Shown: positions 9,186 to 19,605, counted from the stretch's first letter. The stretch: 64,000 bases of DNA from Tahibacter soli (GCF_025717065.2 NZ_JAOVZO020000001.1:496001-560000), one strand, 5' to 3'. Numbers and translations are program-made. The notes: a model not told the origin generated them from the letters alone.

Positions 9186-10549
9186 GCCGGTTTCCTGCGC
9201 AGCCGCGCGAGAATTTCCTCGCGCGCCTCGCGCAGGATCGAATCGCGGTCGAGGTTCGAGACGATGTCCTGTACGACGCGTTTGGGACCGGCTTCGCCCC
9301 ACGACTTGCCGGCGACGAGATACTGCTCGGCCGCGCGGCCGACCAGCGTCGTCGCGTACCACGCGAGCGCGCCCTGCGCGCCGGCGGTGACGACGGTCGA
9401 CAGGCCCGCGCTCGCGCCCTTGAGCGCCGAGGCGACGAGGTGCACGCCCCAGATCGCGCCCATCAGCGCGACGAGCTGCGCGCAGATCGTCGCGATCAGC
9501 TGGCCCGCCTCGCTGCGCGTCAACGGAAAACCGTATACCTTTCCCAGATGCATGATCAGCGCCGCGTCGAGCGCGGCGGCGGCGAGCAGGTCGGCGACCG
9601 GAATCGGATTCAGGGCGACCGCGATGCCCTTGGCGATGCAGTACTGCCGGATCAGCTTGTCGGCGACCTCGCGCCGCGTCTGCGCGATCTTTTCGGCGAC
9701 CTGGTCCGACACGCGTCCGGCGAACAGGCTCGCGTTCAGCGCCGAGAGCGTCTTGCCTTCGCGCTCGCACACGGCGATGAGGCGTTCGCGCAGCGCGGCG
9801 ATATCCGGCGCTCGCGGCTCGCGGCGCTCGCGTTCGCGGCCGTCGGCGTCCACTTCGATCACGCGCCGGTCGGCCGGCTGCGCCGCGCACGCGACCACGT
9901 TCTGCGGCTGCACGAGCCCGCTCGCGTGTTCGCGCAGGCGCTCGAGCAGGCGTTGCGATTCGTCGTCGCTGTACCGGTCGGCCTTGTTCAGCGCAAGGAT
10001 GACCGGCCGGTCGGTGCGCGCGAGCGTCGCGAGCGCGTCGCGTTCGCTCTGCGTCATGTCGCCGTCGACGACGAAGATCACGAGATCGCTGACTTCGGCG
10101 ACGTCGAACGCGAGCTTCTCGCGCGCCTCGCCTGACAACTCGTTGATGCCCGGCGTGTCGATCAGGTGCAGGCCCGAGCCGCCTGCTTCCACCCATCGGC
10201 GCTGGTTCGCATCGACGGTCGTGCCGTGCAGCACGCCGGTCTCGAACGCCGCTTCGCCGAGGAGTGCATTGCCGAGCGCCGACTTGCCGACCGACACGCG
10301 GCCGAACACCGCGACGTGCAGGTCGCCGCGTTCGAGCTTGTCGAGCAGCGCCTCGATGCGCGCGAAGTCGGCCGCGAGCTCGCGCCGCACCGACGCCGGG
10401 ATCGCCGGGTCGTCGAGCAGGTCGCGCAGCGCGTGACTCGCCTGCGCGGTGTGCGCGTCCGACGCGGCGGCGGCGGGCGCGGACGCGCCCGCGCTCCACC
10501 ACGAGCGCAGGCGGTCGAACCATTGCGCGGCCGTGTCGCGCGGGTTCAC
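9182..10549 (-). CDS. DUF697-type GTPase without N-terminal membrane anchor
   Basis: A 455-residue GTPase. G1 is GRVSVGKSAL, G3 is DTPGINE and G4 is NKADR; a hydrophobic C-terminal part (about residues 285-400) resembles the YcjF/DUF697 region that can insert in membranes. It is the last gene of a minus-strand run beginning at 13989 and starts 11 bases after the second YceI gene. It is related to the GTPase at 12493-13989 in domain plan but lacks that protein's two N-terminal membrane segments. The cellular role of the family is poorly known; membrane remodelling or membrane-stress functions are guesses. Confidence 0.82.
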   Translation of the reverse strand: MNPRDTAAQWFDRLRSWWSAGASAPAAAASDAHTAQASHALRDLLDDPAIPASVRRELAADFARIEALLDKLERGDLHVAVFGRVSVGKSALGNALLGEAAFETGVLHGTTVDANQRRWVEAGGSGLHLIDTPGINELSGEAREKLAFDVAEVSDLVIFVVDGDMTQSERDALATLARTDRPVILALNKADRYSDDESQRLLERLREHASGLVQPQNVVACAAQPADRRVIEVDADGRERERREPRAPDIAALRERLIAVCEREGKTLSALNASLFAGRVSDQVAEKIAQTRREVADKLIRQYCIAKGIAVALNPIPVADLLAAAALDAALIMHLGKVYGFPLTRSEAGQLIATICAQLVALMGAIWGVHLVASALKGASAGLSTVVTAGAQGALAWYATTLVGRAAEQYLVAGKSWGEAGPKRVVQDIVSNLDRDSILREAREEILARLRRKPA

Positions 10550-10559
10550 GCGAGGCCGA

Positions 10560-11102
10560 TCACTTGAGTTCGAGGTGCGCCGTCACCGGCACGTCGTTGC
10601 CGATCACGCTGGTGTCGGCCCAGTCGCCGGTGCCGACGTCGAAGTCGAGGCGCTTGAGCGTCGTTTCGATGTCGAGCGTCGCGCCGGCCGCGGCCGGCTT
10701 GAACGTGACCTTGAGCTGCACCGGCTTGGACTTGTCGCGGATCGTCAGCGTGCCGTCGGCGACGAGGCCGTCGTCGCCTTCGCGGAACGCGCTCGTGACG
10801 AAGCGCGCTTTGGGAAATTTGGCGAAGTCGAAAAATTCGGGCGCCTTGATCTGCGCGTCGTAGTCGCCGTTGCCGGTCTTGGCGCTCGTCACGTCGATCG
10901 TCACGTCGAACTTCGACGCGGCGAGGTCGGCCGGATCGAACTTGATCGCCGCCTCGAACTTGCCGAACGCGCCGGTGAACTTCTCGCCCTGGTACATGCC
11001 GGAAAAACCGAGCGTGCTCTTGGCCGGATCGACCGTCCAGTCCTTGGCCTGCGCGCCGAACGCCGCGAGGGCGAGCGCCAACGTTGCGATGAGACGATAC
11101 AT
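10560..11102 (-). CDS. YceI family periplasmic lipocalin-like protein (copy 2)
   Basis: A 180-residue YceI protein with a signal peptide (residues 1-19, ending FGAQA). The core matches the family from DWTVDPAKSTLGFSG to the end, including KFPKARFVTSAF and the closing VPVTAHLELK. YceI proteins are small beta-barrels that bind polyisoprenoid or quinone-like lipids in the periplasm. It begins two bases after the cytochrome b561 stop, the same pairing as yceJ-yceI in E. coli. A different YceI protein is encoded on the other side of the cytochrome gene. Confidence 0.92.
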   Translation of the reverse strand: MYRLIATLALALAAFGAQAKDWTVDPAKSTLGFSGMYQGEKFTGAFGKFEAAIKFDPADLAASKFDVTIDVTSAKTGNGDYDAQIKAPEFFDFAKFPKARFVTSAFREGDDGLVADGTLTIRDKSKPVQLKVTFKPAAAGATLDIETTLKRLDFDVGTGDWADTSVIGNDVPVTAHLELK

Positions 11103-11103
11103 G

Positions 11104-11766
11104 TCAGTTCTCCTTGGTTTCGGGTGCGGGCGCCGCCGCTACCTCGGCGACGGTCGGTTCGGGTTCGGGTTCGGCAACTGCGACCGGCGCCGGAGGCTGC
11201 ACGGGTGCCGGCGTCGGATCGCCGACGATCGGCAGCATGCGCGCGAGCGTCGCGTCGCGGTCGATGAAATGATGCTTGAGCGCCGCGCCCGCATGCGCGA
11301 GCAGTGCGGCGACGAGCAGCATGAACAGCCAGAAATGGGCGCCGTGGGCGAACGATTTCAAGTCCGGGTCGGCGCCGCCGGTCAGGCTCGGCATCTGCAC
11401 GGTCCACCACCACTGCAGCGGGTAGCCCGACGCGGAGTTGTAAAGCCAGCCCGACAGCGGTATCGCGAACATCAGCGCATACAGCAGCCAGTGCGTGGCG
11501 TGTGCGGCGAGCTGCTGCCAGCGCGGCATCGGCAGGTCGGTCGGCCGCCGCTCGGACAGACGCCACACCACGCGCAGCAGCACGAGCGCGAGTATCGTCA
11601 GGCCGACGGATTTGTGGATGGCGTAGATTTTTATCTTCTGCGGCGAATTGGGCAGATCGGCCATGTACAGGCCGACGCAGCCGGCGCCGATGATGAGGAT
11701 CGCGATGATCCAGTGCAGCGTGCGCGTGACGCCGCCCCAGCGCGTTTGCGTACTACGCAGTGCCAT
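11104..11766 (-). CDS. Cytochrome b561
   Basis: A 220-residue inner-membrane di-haem cytochrome b561. Four membrane segments carry the haem-ligand histidines: TLHWIIAILI, AIHKSVGLTI, ATHWLLYALMF and HGAHFWLFML...HAGAALKHH. The start at 11766 (MALRSTQTRWGGVTRTLHW) has GAGGAGAG upstream; the frame is open earlier but overlaps the first YceI gene. The C-terminus carries an unusual 40-residue Pro/Glu/Ala tail (PAPVQPPAPVAVAEPEPEP). It overlaps the upstream YceI gene by 14 bases. Electron transfer to or from quinone with YceI as lipid carrier is the likely role. Confidence 0.93.
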   Translation of the reverse strand: MALRSTQTRWGGVTRTLHWIIAILIIGAGCVGLYMADLPNSPQKIKIYAIHKSVGLTILALVLLRVVWRLSERRPTDLPMPRWQQLAAHATHWLLYALMFAIPLSGWLYNSASGYPLQWWWTVQMPSLTGGADPDLKSFAHGAHFWLFMLLVAALLAHAGAALKHHFIDRDATLARMLPIVGDPTPAPVQPPAPVAVAEPEPEPTVAEVAAAPAPETKEN

Positions 11767-12400
11767 TTTTACTCTCCTCGGGAGTGTCTGCCGGCGCCGG
11801 CGCGGCCGGCTCGGCGGGTTCGTCCTTGCCGCGGTCGCGCACGGCTTCGACTTCGATCGCAAGATCGACGACGTCGCCGACGGCCGAGAGCAGTTTGTCC
11901 ATGCCGAACGCGCTGCGCCTGATCTGCGTCGTCGCCGAAACGCCGAGCGTTTTCCGGAACGTGTACGGATCGTTGCCGAGCTTGTTCAGCGTGAACGCGA
12001 TGTCGAGCGGCTGCTTGTGCCCGGCGAGTTCGAGATCGCCGTGCGCGACGCCTGAATTTTCGCCGGTCTTTTCGACGGAACGGCTGACGAAGCGCGCCTG
12101 CGGCCAGCGCTTGACGTTGAGAAACTGCCACGAGCGGACTTTCTCTTCCCAGTCGGCGTCGCCCATGACGAGCGAGGCCGGGTCGGCGGTCACGTCGACC
12201 GACGAGCGGCTCCAGTCGTCCGGATCGAAGCGGATGCGACCGCCGGTCACCTTGAGAAGGCCCATCGCGCGCGAGAACCCGAGATGGTCGACGCGAAAAT
12301 GCACCTGCGTGTGCACCGTGTCGAAGCGCCACGCTTCTTCCTTGGCCGCGGCGAGGCCGGGCGCGAGGATCAGCGACAGCAGCAGGAGGCGTAGCGTCAT
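11753..12400 (-). CDS. YceI family periplasmic protein (copy 1)
   Basis: A 215-residue YceI protein with signal peptide (MTLRLLLLSLILAPGLAAA). The core runs from WRFDTVHTQVHFRVDHLG to the SAFGMDKL region, followed by a Pro/Ala/Glu-rich C-terminal tail (EPAEPAAPAPADTPEES) not found in copy 2. The ATG at 12400 was chosen because it starts the signal peptide; the same frame is open far upstream inside the neighbouring GTPase region. First gene of the YceI-b561-YceI cassette, 92 bases after the GTPase stop. Confidence 0.9.
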   Translation of the reverse strand: MTLRLLLLSLILAPGLAAAKEEAWRFDTVHTQVHFRVDHLGFSRAMGLLKVTGGRIRFDPDDWSRSSVDVTADPASLVMGDADWEEKVRSWQFLNVKRWPQARFVSRSVEKTGENSGVAHGDLELAGHKQPLDIAFTLNKLGNDPYTFRKTLGVSATTQIRRSAFGMDKLLSAVGDVVDLAIEVEAVRDRGKDEPAEPAAPAPADTPEESKNGTA

Positions 12401-12492
12401 GGCGGCGGCTCGGCGGGCAACGGCGACAGAGTGGCAGATTTGTTCGGGCGGATGAAGCCGGGCGCGGTGAAAGGACTGTTGCACCGCGCGAA

Positions 12493-13989
12493 TCAGTCGG
12501 CGCCGCCTTTGCGCGCGTCCATCGCCATCGCGGCGATGTGCGCGAGCCGCGCGCGCGCGTTTTCGCCGAGCAGTTCGCGCAGCGCGCCGGCGATGTGCTG
12601 CTGGTCGAGGCTTTGCCGCTCGGCGAGCGTGCGCGCCACGGCGCGGCCGAGGCTGTCGAAAATGAGGCCGTAGGCGATCGCGTGCAGCACGCCGCCGCCG
12701 AGCGTGCCGAGGCCGGGAAACGCCTTGAGCGCGTTGCCGGCGATCGCCAGCACGACCGAACTGGTCGTGCGCACGGTCAGCGTCGCCTTTTCGAGAAACG
12801 CGTCGAGGTCGAGTTCCTTCACCGGCACCGCGTACAGGTTCGCCAGTTCGCGCACGAGGCCGGTCGCGAGCGCGCCCTGGATCAGAAGGTCGGTGCCCGG
12901 CGCGACGGCGGCGAGCGCGCCGATCACGGCGCGGCGCGTGTAGCGGTCGACGATGCGCGTCGCCTCGCGTTCGCGCGCCGCGTGCTCGGCCGCCGCGACG
13001 CGTTCGTTCAATCCGCCGAGCACCGCGTGTTCGCGCGCGGTCTCGAGCGCCTGCGCGTCGCCGTTCACGACCGCCGCGAGCGTGCCGCGCAGCGCGGCGA
13101 CGTCGGGCGCCTGTTCGCGCACGACCGATTCGCGGCGGCCGTCGGCGAGCACGCGCTCGAACCGCTCGCTGCCGCCGGCGCGTACCGGTACGAGCGCGGC
13201 GATCGCCTCGCCGTAGCGGCGGCGCAGCGCCGCGACGAGCTGTTCGCGTTCGGTCGCGTTCCACTGGTCGGTCTTGTTGAGCGCGAGCACGAGCGGCTTG
13301 CCGTAGCCGTGCAGCCAGCGCAGTTCGTCGTCCTGCTGGCGCGTCAGGTCGCCGGCGGCGACGTAGACGACGGCGTGCGCCCGCAGCGCCTCGTCGCGCG
13401 CGATGCGTTCGCGTTCGCGTGCGCCGACTTCATGCGTGCCCGGCACGTCGGCGAGCACGAGCGGGCGACCGGCGATCTCGCCGCGATAGTGCGCCACCTG
13501 CGTCGTGGTGCCGCCGAGCACGTCCACGTCGGGCGAGGCGACGTCGGGTGCCGCGCGCGGCGCGAGCGCGCGGATCACGCTCGACTTGCCGGCGCTGATT
13601 TCGCCGAACACCGCGACGTAGCACTCGCCGCTCGCGCGGCGCTGGTCGAGTTCGACGAGTTCGGCCTCGAGCGCCGCCGTCTCGGCGCGGATCGACGCGA
13701 GTGCGTCGACGCGCGCCTCGAGACTCGCACGGTCGGGTGCTTCGACCGGTTTGAACGTGCGCCTGCGCGGCGCGAACAGGCGCCAGCCGAGCCATCCGGC
13801 CGCGGCGGCAAATGCGCACAATGCGGCGCCGATCGCGACGGCGAGCCAGGTCGGCAGTTGCGCGATCTCGTGCCACAGCGCGAGCGCCGAGCGCGTGGCG
13901 CCGAGCAGGAGCCACAACAGAGCGATTACGCCGAGGCCGAACGCGGCGGCGAGGGCCAGCTTGACCTGGCGCGAGCGCGGAGTCGTCAT
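12493..13989 (-). CDS. Membrane-anchored DUF697-type GTPase
   Basis: A 498-residue protein with two N-terminal membrane segments (about residues 11-33 and 45-70) and a GTPase domain: G1 GEISAGKSSV, a G2-like GGTTTQVAHY, G3 DVPGTHE, G4 NKTDQ. The C-terminal part has several hydrophobic stretches (RAVIGALAAVAPGTDLL and SSVVLAIAGNAL) typical of DUF697. The start ATG at 13989 has the hydrophobic anchor right after it; the open frame upstream of it is antisense noise. Its closest paralogue in the window is at 9182-10549. It faces the sensor kinase gene across an 84-base divergent gap. Confidence 0.82.
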   Translation of the reverse strand: MTTPRSRQVKLALAAAFGLGVIALLWLLLGATRSALALWHEIAQLPTWLAVAIGAALCAFAAAAGWLGWRLFAPRRRTFKPVEAPDRASLEARVDALASIRAETAALEAELVELDQRRASGECYVAVFGEISAGKSSVIRALAPRAAPDVASPDVDVLGGTTTQVAHYRGEIAGRPLVLADVPGTHEVGARERERIARDEALRAHAVVYVAAGDLTRQQDDELRWLHGYGKPLVLALNKTDQWNATEREQLVAALRRRYGEAIAALVPVRAGGSERFERVLADGRRESVVREQAPDVAALRGTLAAVVNGDAQALETAREHAVLGGLNERVAAAEHAAREREATRIVDRYTRRAVIGALAAVAPGTDLLIQGALATGLVRELANLYAVPVKELDLDAFLEKATLTVRTTSSVVLAIAGNALKAFPGLGTLGGGVLHAIAYGLIFDSLGRAVARTLAERQSLDQQHIAGALRELLGENARARLAHIAAMAMDARKGGAD

Positions 13990-14073
13990 GGCGCCGATTG
14001 TAGGGCCGCATCGCCGCCGAGTCGCCGGTCGAAAGGCGTGGGCATCTGGCATGATCGGGCGAGGGAGGAACCG

Positions 14074-17000
14074 ATGCTGCCGACTTTGCTGCTCGCGCTG
14101 GCGTGGAACGCCGCGCCCGCGCCGGAACTCGCGGCCACGCCGCTGTTTCGACGTTACGGCGCGGCGCAGGGTCTGCCGTCGTCGACCGTCTACAAGCTTG
14201 CGCAGGATCGCGACGGCTTCGTCTGGGTCGGTACGCAGGACGGCCTTGCGCGCTACGACGGCGTCGCGTTTCGCGTGTGGCGCAACGATCCCGACGATCC
14301 GGCGTCGATCGCCGGCAACGAAGTGTCGGCGCTGCTGGTCGATCGCGACAACCGCGTCTGGGTCGGCGGCGAGGGTACGGCGCTCAACGTGCTCGATCCG
14401 CAGCGCCGCGCGTTTCGCCGCTACCGCCACGACAGGCAGCGGCCCGACGGGCTCGCGGCCGACGACGTCTGGGCGATCGCGCAGGATCGCGGCGGCGCGA
14501 TCTGGGTCGGCACTTACTCGGGCGGGCTCGACCGCCTGCGCGACGACGGCTCGGGCTTCGACCATCATCGGCACGTCGACGGCGATCCGGCGACGATCGC
14601 CTCGGACACGGTGCTGAGCCTGTACGGCGACGACGACGGCAGCCTCTGGATCGGAACGAACGCGGGCCTGGACCGGCGGCTGCCGGACGGCCGCATCGCG
14701 CACGTCGATCTCGGACTGCCGCGCGCGCCGCAGGTGACGAGCGTCGTCGACGACGGCGACGGCGTGCTCGCGGCGACGTCGGCGGGCCTGTACCGCGTCG
14801 ACGCCGACGCGCGTGCGCGGCGTGTCGATCCGGGCGCGCCGCGCATGGTCTACGGCGTCGCGCGCGATCGCGCCGGCGACCTGTGGCTGGCGACGCGGCG
14901 CGGCATCGTGCGCCGCGCCGGCGATCGCGAAACGGCCTGGAGCGCCGAGCCGCTCTTGCCGGGCGGTCTGCCGGGCGACGCGCTGTTCGACGTGTTCGCC
15001 GACGTCGAAGGCGGTGTATGGATCGCCGCGCTCGACGGCGGCGTGGCGTATCTCGATCCGGGCTGGCGCGCGCTGACGCAGATACGCGAACTGCCGAACA
15101 CCGACACCGGGCTGACGCGCGGTCGCGTGCAGGCGCTGGCTTTCGGCGCGGGCGGCGCGTTGTGGTCGGTCAATCTTGCCGGCGCGGTCGATCGTATCGA
15201 CCTCGTCGCCGGCAAGGTCGAACACTGGGGAACGCGGGTCGGCGGCAGCGAGGTGCGCCGGCGCTCGATCCACGAAGACCGCCGCGGGCGATTGTGGATC
15301 GGCCAGCAGCGCGGCGTACGAATGTACGATCCCGCGACCGGGCAGGCGCGCGATTTCCCGGCCGACGCGACGCGGCCGGACGCGCTGCCCGAGGCGGCGG
15401 TCGACCAGATTGCCGAGGCCGACGACGCGATCTGGTTCAGCGCGCGCGGCGGCGGCATCGTGCGCATCGACGCCGCGACACTCGCACTGCGCCGTTTCGA
15501 TCCGGGCGAGGCGAGCGGCCTGCGCGACGCGGACGTCGAAGAACTGCGGTTCGACGCGGCCGGCACGCTGTGGGTCGCGCACGCCCAGGGACTCGACCGC
15601 TACGACGCCGCGCGCGAACGGTTCGCGCCGGTGGCCGGCGCGCCCGAGCAGCGCGTGCACGCGTTCGCGTTCGCGCGCGACGGCTCGCTCTGGCTGCACC
15701 GTTTCGGCGCACTCGAACGCTACGCGCGCGACGCGGGCGGCGTGAAGCTCGCGCGCCACATCGACGCCGACGACGGCTGGCCCGCGCTCGCCGCGGGCGG
15801 CCTTGCGCTCGACGCGCGCGAACGCCTGTGGATCGCGACGCCGCGCGGGCTGTACCGCGTCGATCCGGAACGACGCGGCATTCGCCACTTCGACGCGAAC
15901 GACGGATTGTTGAGCCCGGAATTCGTGGACCGCACGCTCGCGCTGCGCGCCGACGGCGTGCTGGCCGCCGCGACGCTGGCGGGCGTCGTCGCGCTCGACA
16001 CCGCGCGCGAAAACGCGCCCACGCCGAATCCGCCGATGCGCTTCACCGCCGCGAGCGTGCGGCGCGGCGACGCGCGTCATGCGTTCGATCTCGCCGCGCC
16101 GATCGAACTGGCGTGGAACGACCGCGACCTGCGCGTCGAGGCGCGCGTACTGTCTTACGCGGGGCCGAACCGCTACCAATTCCTGCTCGACGGTTTCGAC
16201 GACGCGTGGACCGACGGCGGTTCGCGCGGCGAGCGCGAGCTGGCGCAGCTGCCGGCCGGCGACTACCGCCTGCGGCTGCGCGCCGCGGCAAACGGCGCCG
16301 ATCCGGTCGAAGCGTCCGCGCCGCTCCTGCTGCGCGTCGCGCCGCCGCCGTGGGCGACGCCATGGGCGTATGCGTTGTATGCGCTCCTCGTCGCCGCATT
16401 TGCCTGGGCGGCCATCCTTGCATGGCGGCGCCGCGTCGAACGGCGTCACGCGTATGCGCTCGCGTCGCAGCGGCGCGCACTGGCCGAGCAGGCCAGCGCG
16501 TCGAAGACGGACTTCCTCGCGCATCTCGGCCACGAAATCCGCACGCCGATGACCGGCCTGCTCGGCATGACCGAACTCCTCGAACGCACCGGTCTCGATA
16601 CGCGGCAGCGCAACTATGCCGAGGCGATCCGCATGTCGGGCAAGCACATGCTGCGGATCGTCAACGACGTGCTCGACCTGGCGCGCATCGAGGCGGGCAG
16701 GCTGGAGCTCGAACTCGAGGCGTTCGATCCGGCCGTGCTGCTGCGCCAGGTCGGCGCCGTCGGCTCGGCGCTCGCCGAGCGCAAGGGCATCGCCTGCGAG
16801 GTGCGCGCCGAGGCCGACGTGCCGCGCGCGGTGCTCGGCGACCTGCGCCGCGTGCGCCAGGTCCTTTTGAACCTTGTCAACAATGCGGTGAAGTTCACCA
16901 GCGTCGGCGGCGTGGCGCTGCGCGTGGGCGTCGAGGCCGACGGCAGGGTGTGCTTCGAGGTGCGCGACAGCGGCCCGGGCATTGCCGCGGAACTGCGCCA

Positions 17001-17574
17001 GCGCCTGTTTCAGCGCTACGAGCAGGGCGAGCGCGGCCGGCGCGCTGGCGGTAGCGGCCTGGGCCTTGCGATCTGTCGCGAGCTGACCGAACTCATGGGC
17101 GGCGATATCGGCGTCGACAGCACGGCCGGCAGCGGCAGCTGCTTTCGCGTGCGCCTGCCGCTGCAGCCGATCGGCACGGAAGTGCCTTCCGGCGGCATCG
17201 AAGCGCCGCGCGACTGCGACGTGCTGATCGTGCAGGGCGACCCGGTGCTCGCGCAGGCGCTGCAGACGCAGCTCGTCGGCCTCGGCGCACGCAGCCGCAT
17301 CGCCGCGAACGCGCTGACCGCGCTCGCCGCGCTGGAAACCGCGCGCACCGACATCGTGCTGTTCGATCTCGTCCTGCCCGGCGTCGACGGCTTCGGCTTC
17401 GCGCGGCTGATCCGCCAGCGCGAAGCCGGCACGCGCGTGCCGCTCGTCGCGCTGCTCACGCACGGCGACGCCGACGCCGAACGCCGCTGCCGCGAGGCCG
17501 GCGTCGACGGCGTGCTGTGGAAGCCGATCACGCTCGACGGACTCGTCGCGGTGCTCGACGCGCTGTGCGCGTAG
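14074..17574 (+). CDS. Hybrid two-component sensor kinase with periplasmic beta-propeller
   Basis: An 1166-residue inner-membrane sensor. A signal-anchor is followed by repeated two-component-regulator propeller blades ([48 protein letters not shown] and others, about residues 20-650) and a Y_Y_Y domain near residues 665-755. One membrane segment lies near 765-785. HisKA carries His820 ([11 protein letters not shown]), then HATPase with NLVNNAVKF and [12 protein letters not shown]. The C-terminal receiver (about 1048-1166) keeps Asp1098 and Lys1150 but has only one acid in the first acidic patch (VQGD). RBS GAGGGAGGAA precedes the ATG. The ligand is unknown; HTCS relatives often sense saccharides. 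Confidence 0.93.
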   Translation: MLPTLLLALAWNAAPAPELAATPLFRRYGAAQGLPSSTVYKLAQDRDGFVWVGTQDGLARYDGVAFRVWRNDPDDPASIAGNEVSALLVDRDNRVWVGGEGTALNVLDPQRRAFRRYRHDRQRPDGLAADDVWAIAQDRGGAIWVGTYSGGLDRLRDDGSGFDHHRHVDGDPATIASDTVLSLYGDDDGSLWIGTNAGLDRRLPDGRIAHVDLGLPRAPQVTSVVDDGDGVLAATSAGLYRVDADARARRVDPGAPRMVYGVARDRAGDLWLATRRGIVRRAGDRETAWSAEPLLPGGLPGDALFDVFADVEGGVWIAALDGGVAYLDPGWRALTQIRELPNTDTGLTRGRVQALAFGAGGALWSVNLAGAVDRIDLVAGKVEHWGTRVGGSEVRRRSIHEDRRGRLWIGQQRGVRMYDPATGQARDFPADATRPDALPEAAVDQIAEADDAIWFSARGGGIVRIDAATLALRRFDPGEASGLRDADVEELRFDAAGTLWVAHAQGLDRYDAARERFAPVAGAPEQRVHAFAFARDGSLWLHRFGALERYARDAGGVKLARHIDADDGWPALAAGGLALDARERLWIATPRGLYRVDPERRGIRHFDANDGLLSPEFVDRTLALRADGVLAAATLAGVVALDTARENAPTPNPPMRFTAASVRRGDARHAFDLAAPIELAWNDRDLRVEARVLSYAGPNRYQFLLDGFDDAWTDGGSRGERELAQLPAGDYRLRLRAAANGADPVEASAPLLLRVAPPPWATPWAYALYALLVAAFAWAAILAWRRRVERRHAYALASQRRALAEQASASKTDFLAHLGHEIRTPMTGLLGMTELLERTGLDTRQRNYAEAIRMSGKHMLRIVNDVLDLARIEAGRLELELEAFDPAVLLRQVGAVGSALAERKGIACEVRAEADVPRAVLGDLRRVRQVLLNLVNNAVKFTSVGGVALRVGVEADGRVCFEVRDSGPGIAAELRQRLFQRYEQGERGRRAGGSGLGLAICRELTELMGGDIGVDSTAGSGSCFRVRLPLQPIGTEVPSGGIEAPRDCDVLIVQGDPVLAQALQTQLVGLGARSRIAANALTALAALETARTDIVLFDLVLPGVDGFGFARLIRQREAGTRVPLVALLTHGDADAERRCREAGVDGVLWKPITLDGLVAVLDALCA

Positions 17575-17637
17575 CGGCTCGGCAGCGGACCGTACGGTCG
17601 ATGTCACAGGGCGTCGCGCACGAACGTCTGGCGAGGC

Positions 17638-18681
17638 ATGGACACCTTCCTTCCCTTCAAATCGTCGTCGCCGCGCTCCCCGGCGAACGCGGGCGTCGAC
17701 GCCCACGACCCGCTGATGTCGAGCTTTTCGGCGAGCTACGCCGGCGTGGTGGCCTTCATCGCCGTCGCGACCGAAGGCAGTTTCGCGCGTGCCGGCGACC
17801 GCCTGGGCATCGGCCGTTCGGCGGTCAGCCGCAGCGTGCAGAAGCTCGAAAGCCAGCTCGGCACGCGCCTGTTCCTGCGCACCACGCGCGCGACGTCGCT
17901 CACGGGCGAAGGCGAGTTGTTCTTCGAGAACTGCCGGCCCGGCGTCGAGCGGGTCATGCAGGCGCTGGAGGAAATGCGCGACCTGCGCGAAGGCCCGCCG
18001 CGCGGGCATCTGCGCGTCGGCGCGACGTACGGCTTCGGCCGCCAGGTGGTCGCGCCGCTGCTCAAGGCGTTCCGCGCGAACTTTCCGGAGGTGTCGGTTG
18101 AACTCGTGCTCGACGAGCGCGATGCCGACCTCGTGACGGACCGCATCGACGTCGCGTTTCGCGACGGCGTGCTCGACGACAGTCAGGTGATCGCCAGGCA
18201 GTTGATTCCGATGCGGCTCGTCGTCTGCGCGTCGCCGGACTACGCGCGCAGGCACGGCCTGCCGCGGTCGCCCGACGAGATCGGCGCGCACGCGCTGATC
18301 AACCGGCGTCTTGCGCAAGGACGGCTGCGCGCCTGGGACTTCCGGATCGATGGCCGCGCGCGCAGCCTCGTCCCGCCGGCCGGGCAGACGTTCAACGATC
18401 CCGATCTGATCCTCAAGGCCGCGCTCGACGGCGAAGGGCTCGCGCAACTGCCCGCCTATCAGGCGTGCGCGGCGCTGCGCGAGGGATCGCTGGTCGCGTG
18501 CCTCGAGGCGTTCGCGCCCGGCGACGGCGGGCACTACCTGTGCTACCTGAGTCGCCGGCAGCTGCCCAAGCGCATCCGCGTCTTCGTCGATTTCATGACG
18601 ACGCGCGTGCGGGCGCTCGATCTCGACTGCGGCGGCATCGCGCATCCGGCCAATCGGGAAGAGACCGCCGCGGCCGCCTGA
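17638..18681 (+). CDS. LysR-family transcriptional regulator
   Basis: A 347-residue LysR regulator. The winged helix-turn-helix lies near residues 35-92 (VAFIAVATEGSFARAGDRLG, then RSAVSRSVQKLE, with RLFLRTTRATSLT). The substrate-binding domain begins near GHLRVGATYGFGRQVVAP. The start at 17638 gives about 26 extra residues before the usual LysR start; ATG 17716 (MSSFSASYAGVV) is an alternative and fits the family length better. It precedes, on the same strand, an NAD(P)-binding protein gene and ohr, its likely targets by proximity. Confidence 0.93.
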   Translation: MDTFLPFKSSSPRSPANAGVDAHDPLMSSFSASYAGVVAFIAVATEGSFARAGDRLGIGRSAVSRSVQKLESQLGTRLFLRTTRATSLTGEGELFFENCRPGVERVMQALEEMRDLREGPPRGHLRVGATYGFGRQVVAPLLKAFRANFPEVSVELVLDERDADLVTDRIDVAFRDGVLDDSQVIARQLIPMRLVVCASPDYARRHGLPRSPDEIGAHALINRRLAQGRLRAWDFRIDGRARSLVPPAGQTFNDPDLILKAALDGEGLAQLPAYQACAALREGSLVACLEAFAPGDGGHYLCYLSRRQLPKRIRVFVDFMTTRVRALDLDCGGIAHPANREETAAAA

Positions 18682-18825
18682 GCGGCGATTGGTGCGCGCA
18701 GGGAAACACCGCGCGTCCGCCGCCGGGGCTACTCGCGCGCAACGGCGCTTCCTAGCATTCGTCCACACCCGCCCGGCGCCGCCACGGCGCGCCGGGTTCC
18801 CCGGTCTACCGCTCAGGAGGTTCCC

Positions 18826-19605
18826 GTGAAAATCGTCGTCATCGGCGGCACAGGCCGCATCGGCAGCAAGGTGGTCGCACGCCTGCGCGATCAGGGGCAC
18901 GACGTGCTGGCCGCGGCACCGTCGAACGGCATCGACGTCGTGAGCGGCGCCGGGCTCGACGCGGCGATGGCCGGCGCGGCCGTCGTGATCGATCTGGCGA
19001 ACTCGCCGTCGTTCGAAGCCGACGCCGCGCTCGACTTCTTCACGAAGGCGGGACGCAACGTACTGGCGGCCGAAGCGAAAGCCGGCGTCGGCCACCATCT
19101 CGCGCTGTCGGTCGTCGGCACCGAGAAGCTTTCCGCGAGCGGCTATTTTCGCGCCAAGCTCGCGCAGGAGCGGCTGATCCGCCAGTCCGGCATTCCCTAC
19201 ACGATCGTTCATTCGACGCAGTTCTTCGAATTCCTGCCGGGCATCGTCGCGTCGGCCGCCGACGGCGACACGGTGCGGCTGCCGACGGCGCTGGTGCAGC
19301 CGATCGCGTCCGAAGACGTCGCCGAAGCCGTGGCGCACTTCGCGCTCGCGCCGGCGGTCAACGGCACGGTCGACATCGCCGGTCCCGAGCGCGAGCCGCT
19401 CGCGGGACTCGCGCAGCGGTTCATGGCCGCCGTGGAAGATCCGCGCGACGTGATCGCCGATGCGCGGGCGCCGTATTTCGGCGTGCAGCTCGACGTCGAC
19501 ACGCTCGTGCCGGCCGGCGCGGCGCGGCTGGGCGCGCTGAACTTCGACCGCTGGCTCGAACAGTCGGAATACGCGGGCTACGAGCACGCTCAAGCGGTCC
19601 GCTGA
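18826..19605 (+). CDS. NmrA-like NAD(P)-binding SDR protein
   Basis: A 259-residue atypical short-chain dehydrogenase/NmrA-like protein. The dinucleotide-binding motif GGTGRIGSK is at residues 7-15. The segment SGYFRAKLAQERLIRQSGIPYTIV matches NmrA-type redox or isoprenoid-sensing reductases more than classical SDRs, since no YxxxK motif is evident. The start is GTG at 18826, supported by CAGGAGG seven bases upstream. It lies 144 bases after the LysR gene and 23 bases before ohr. Substrate unknown. Confidence 0.88.
   Translation: MKIVVIGGTGRIGSKVVARLRDQGHDVLAAAPSNGIDVVSGAGLDAAMAGAAVVIDLANSPSFEADAALDFFTKAGRNVLAAEAKAGVGHHLALSVVGTEKLSASGYFRAKLAQERLIRQSGIPYTIVHSTQFFEFLPGIVASAADGDTVRLPTALVQPIASEDVAEAVAHFALAPAVNGTVDIAGPEREPLAGLAQRFMAAVEDPRDVIADARAPYFGVQLDVDTLVPAGAARLGALNFDRWLEQSEYAGYEHAQAVR

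Noticed and set aside
13990-19593. Upstream extension of the GTPase frame to over 2300 codons
   Set aside because: Antisense to the propeller kinase, LysR and SDR genes; the true start at 13989 begins with the membrane anchor.
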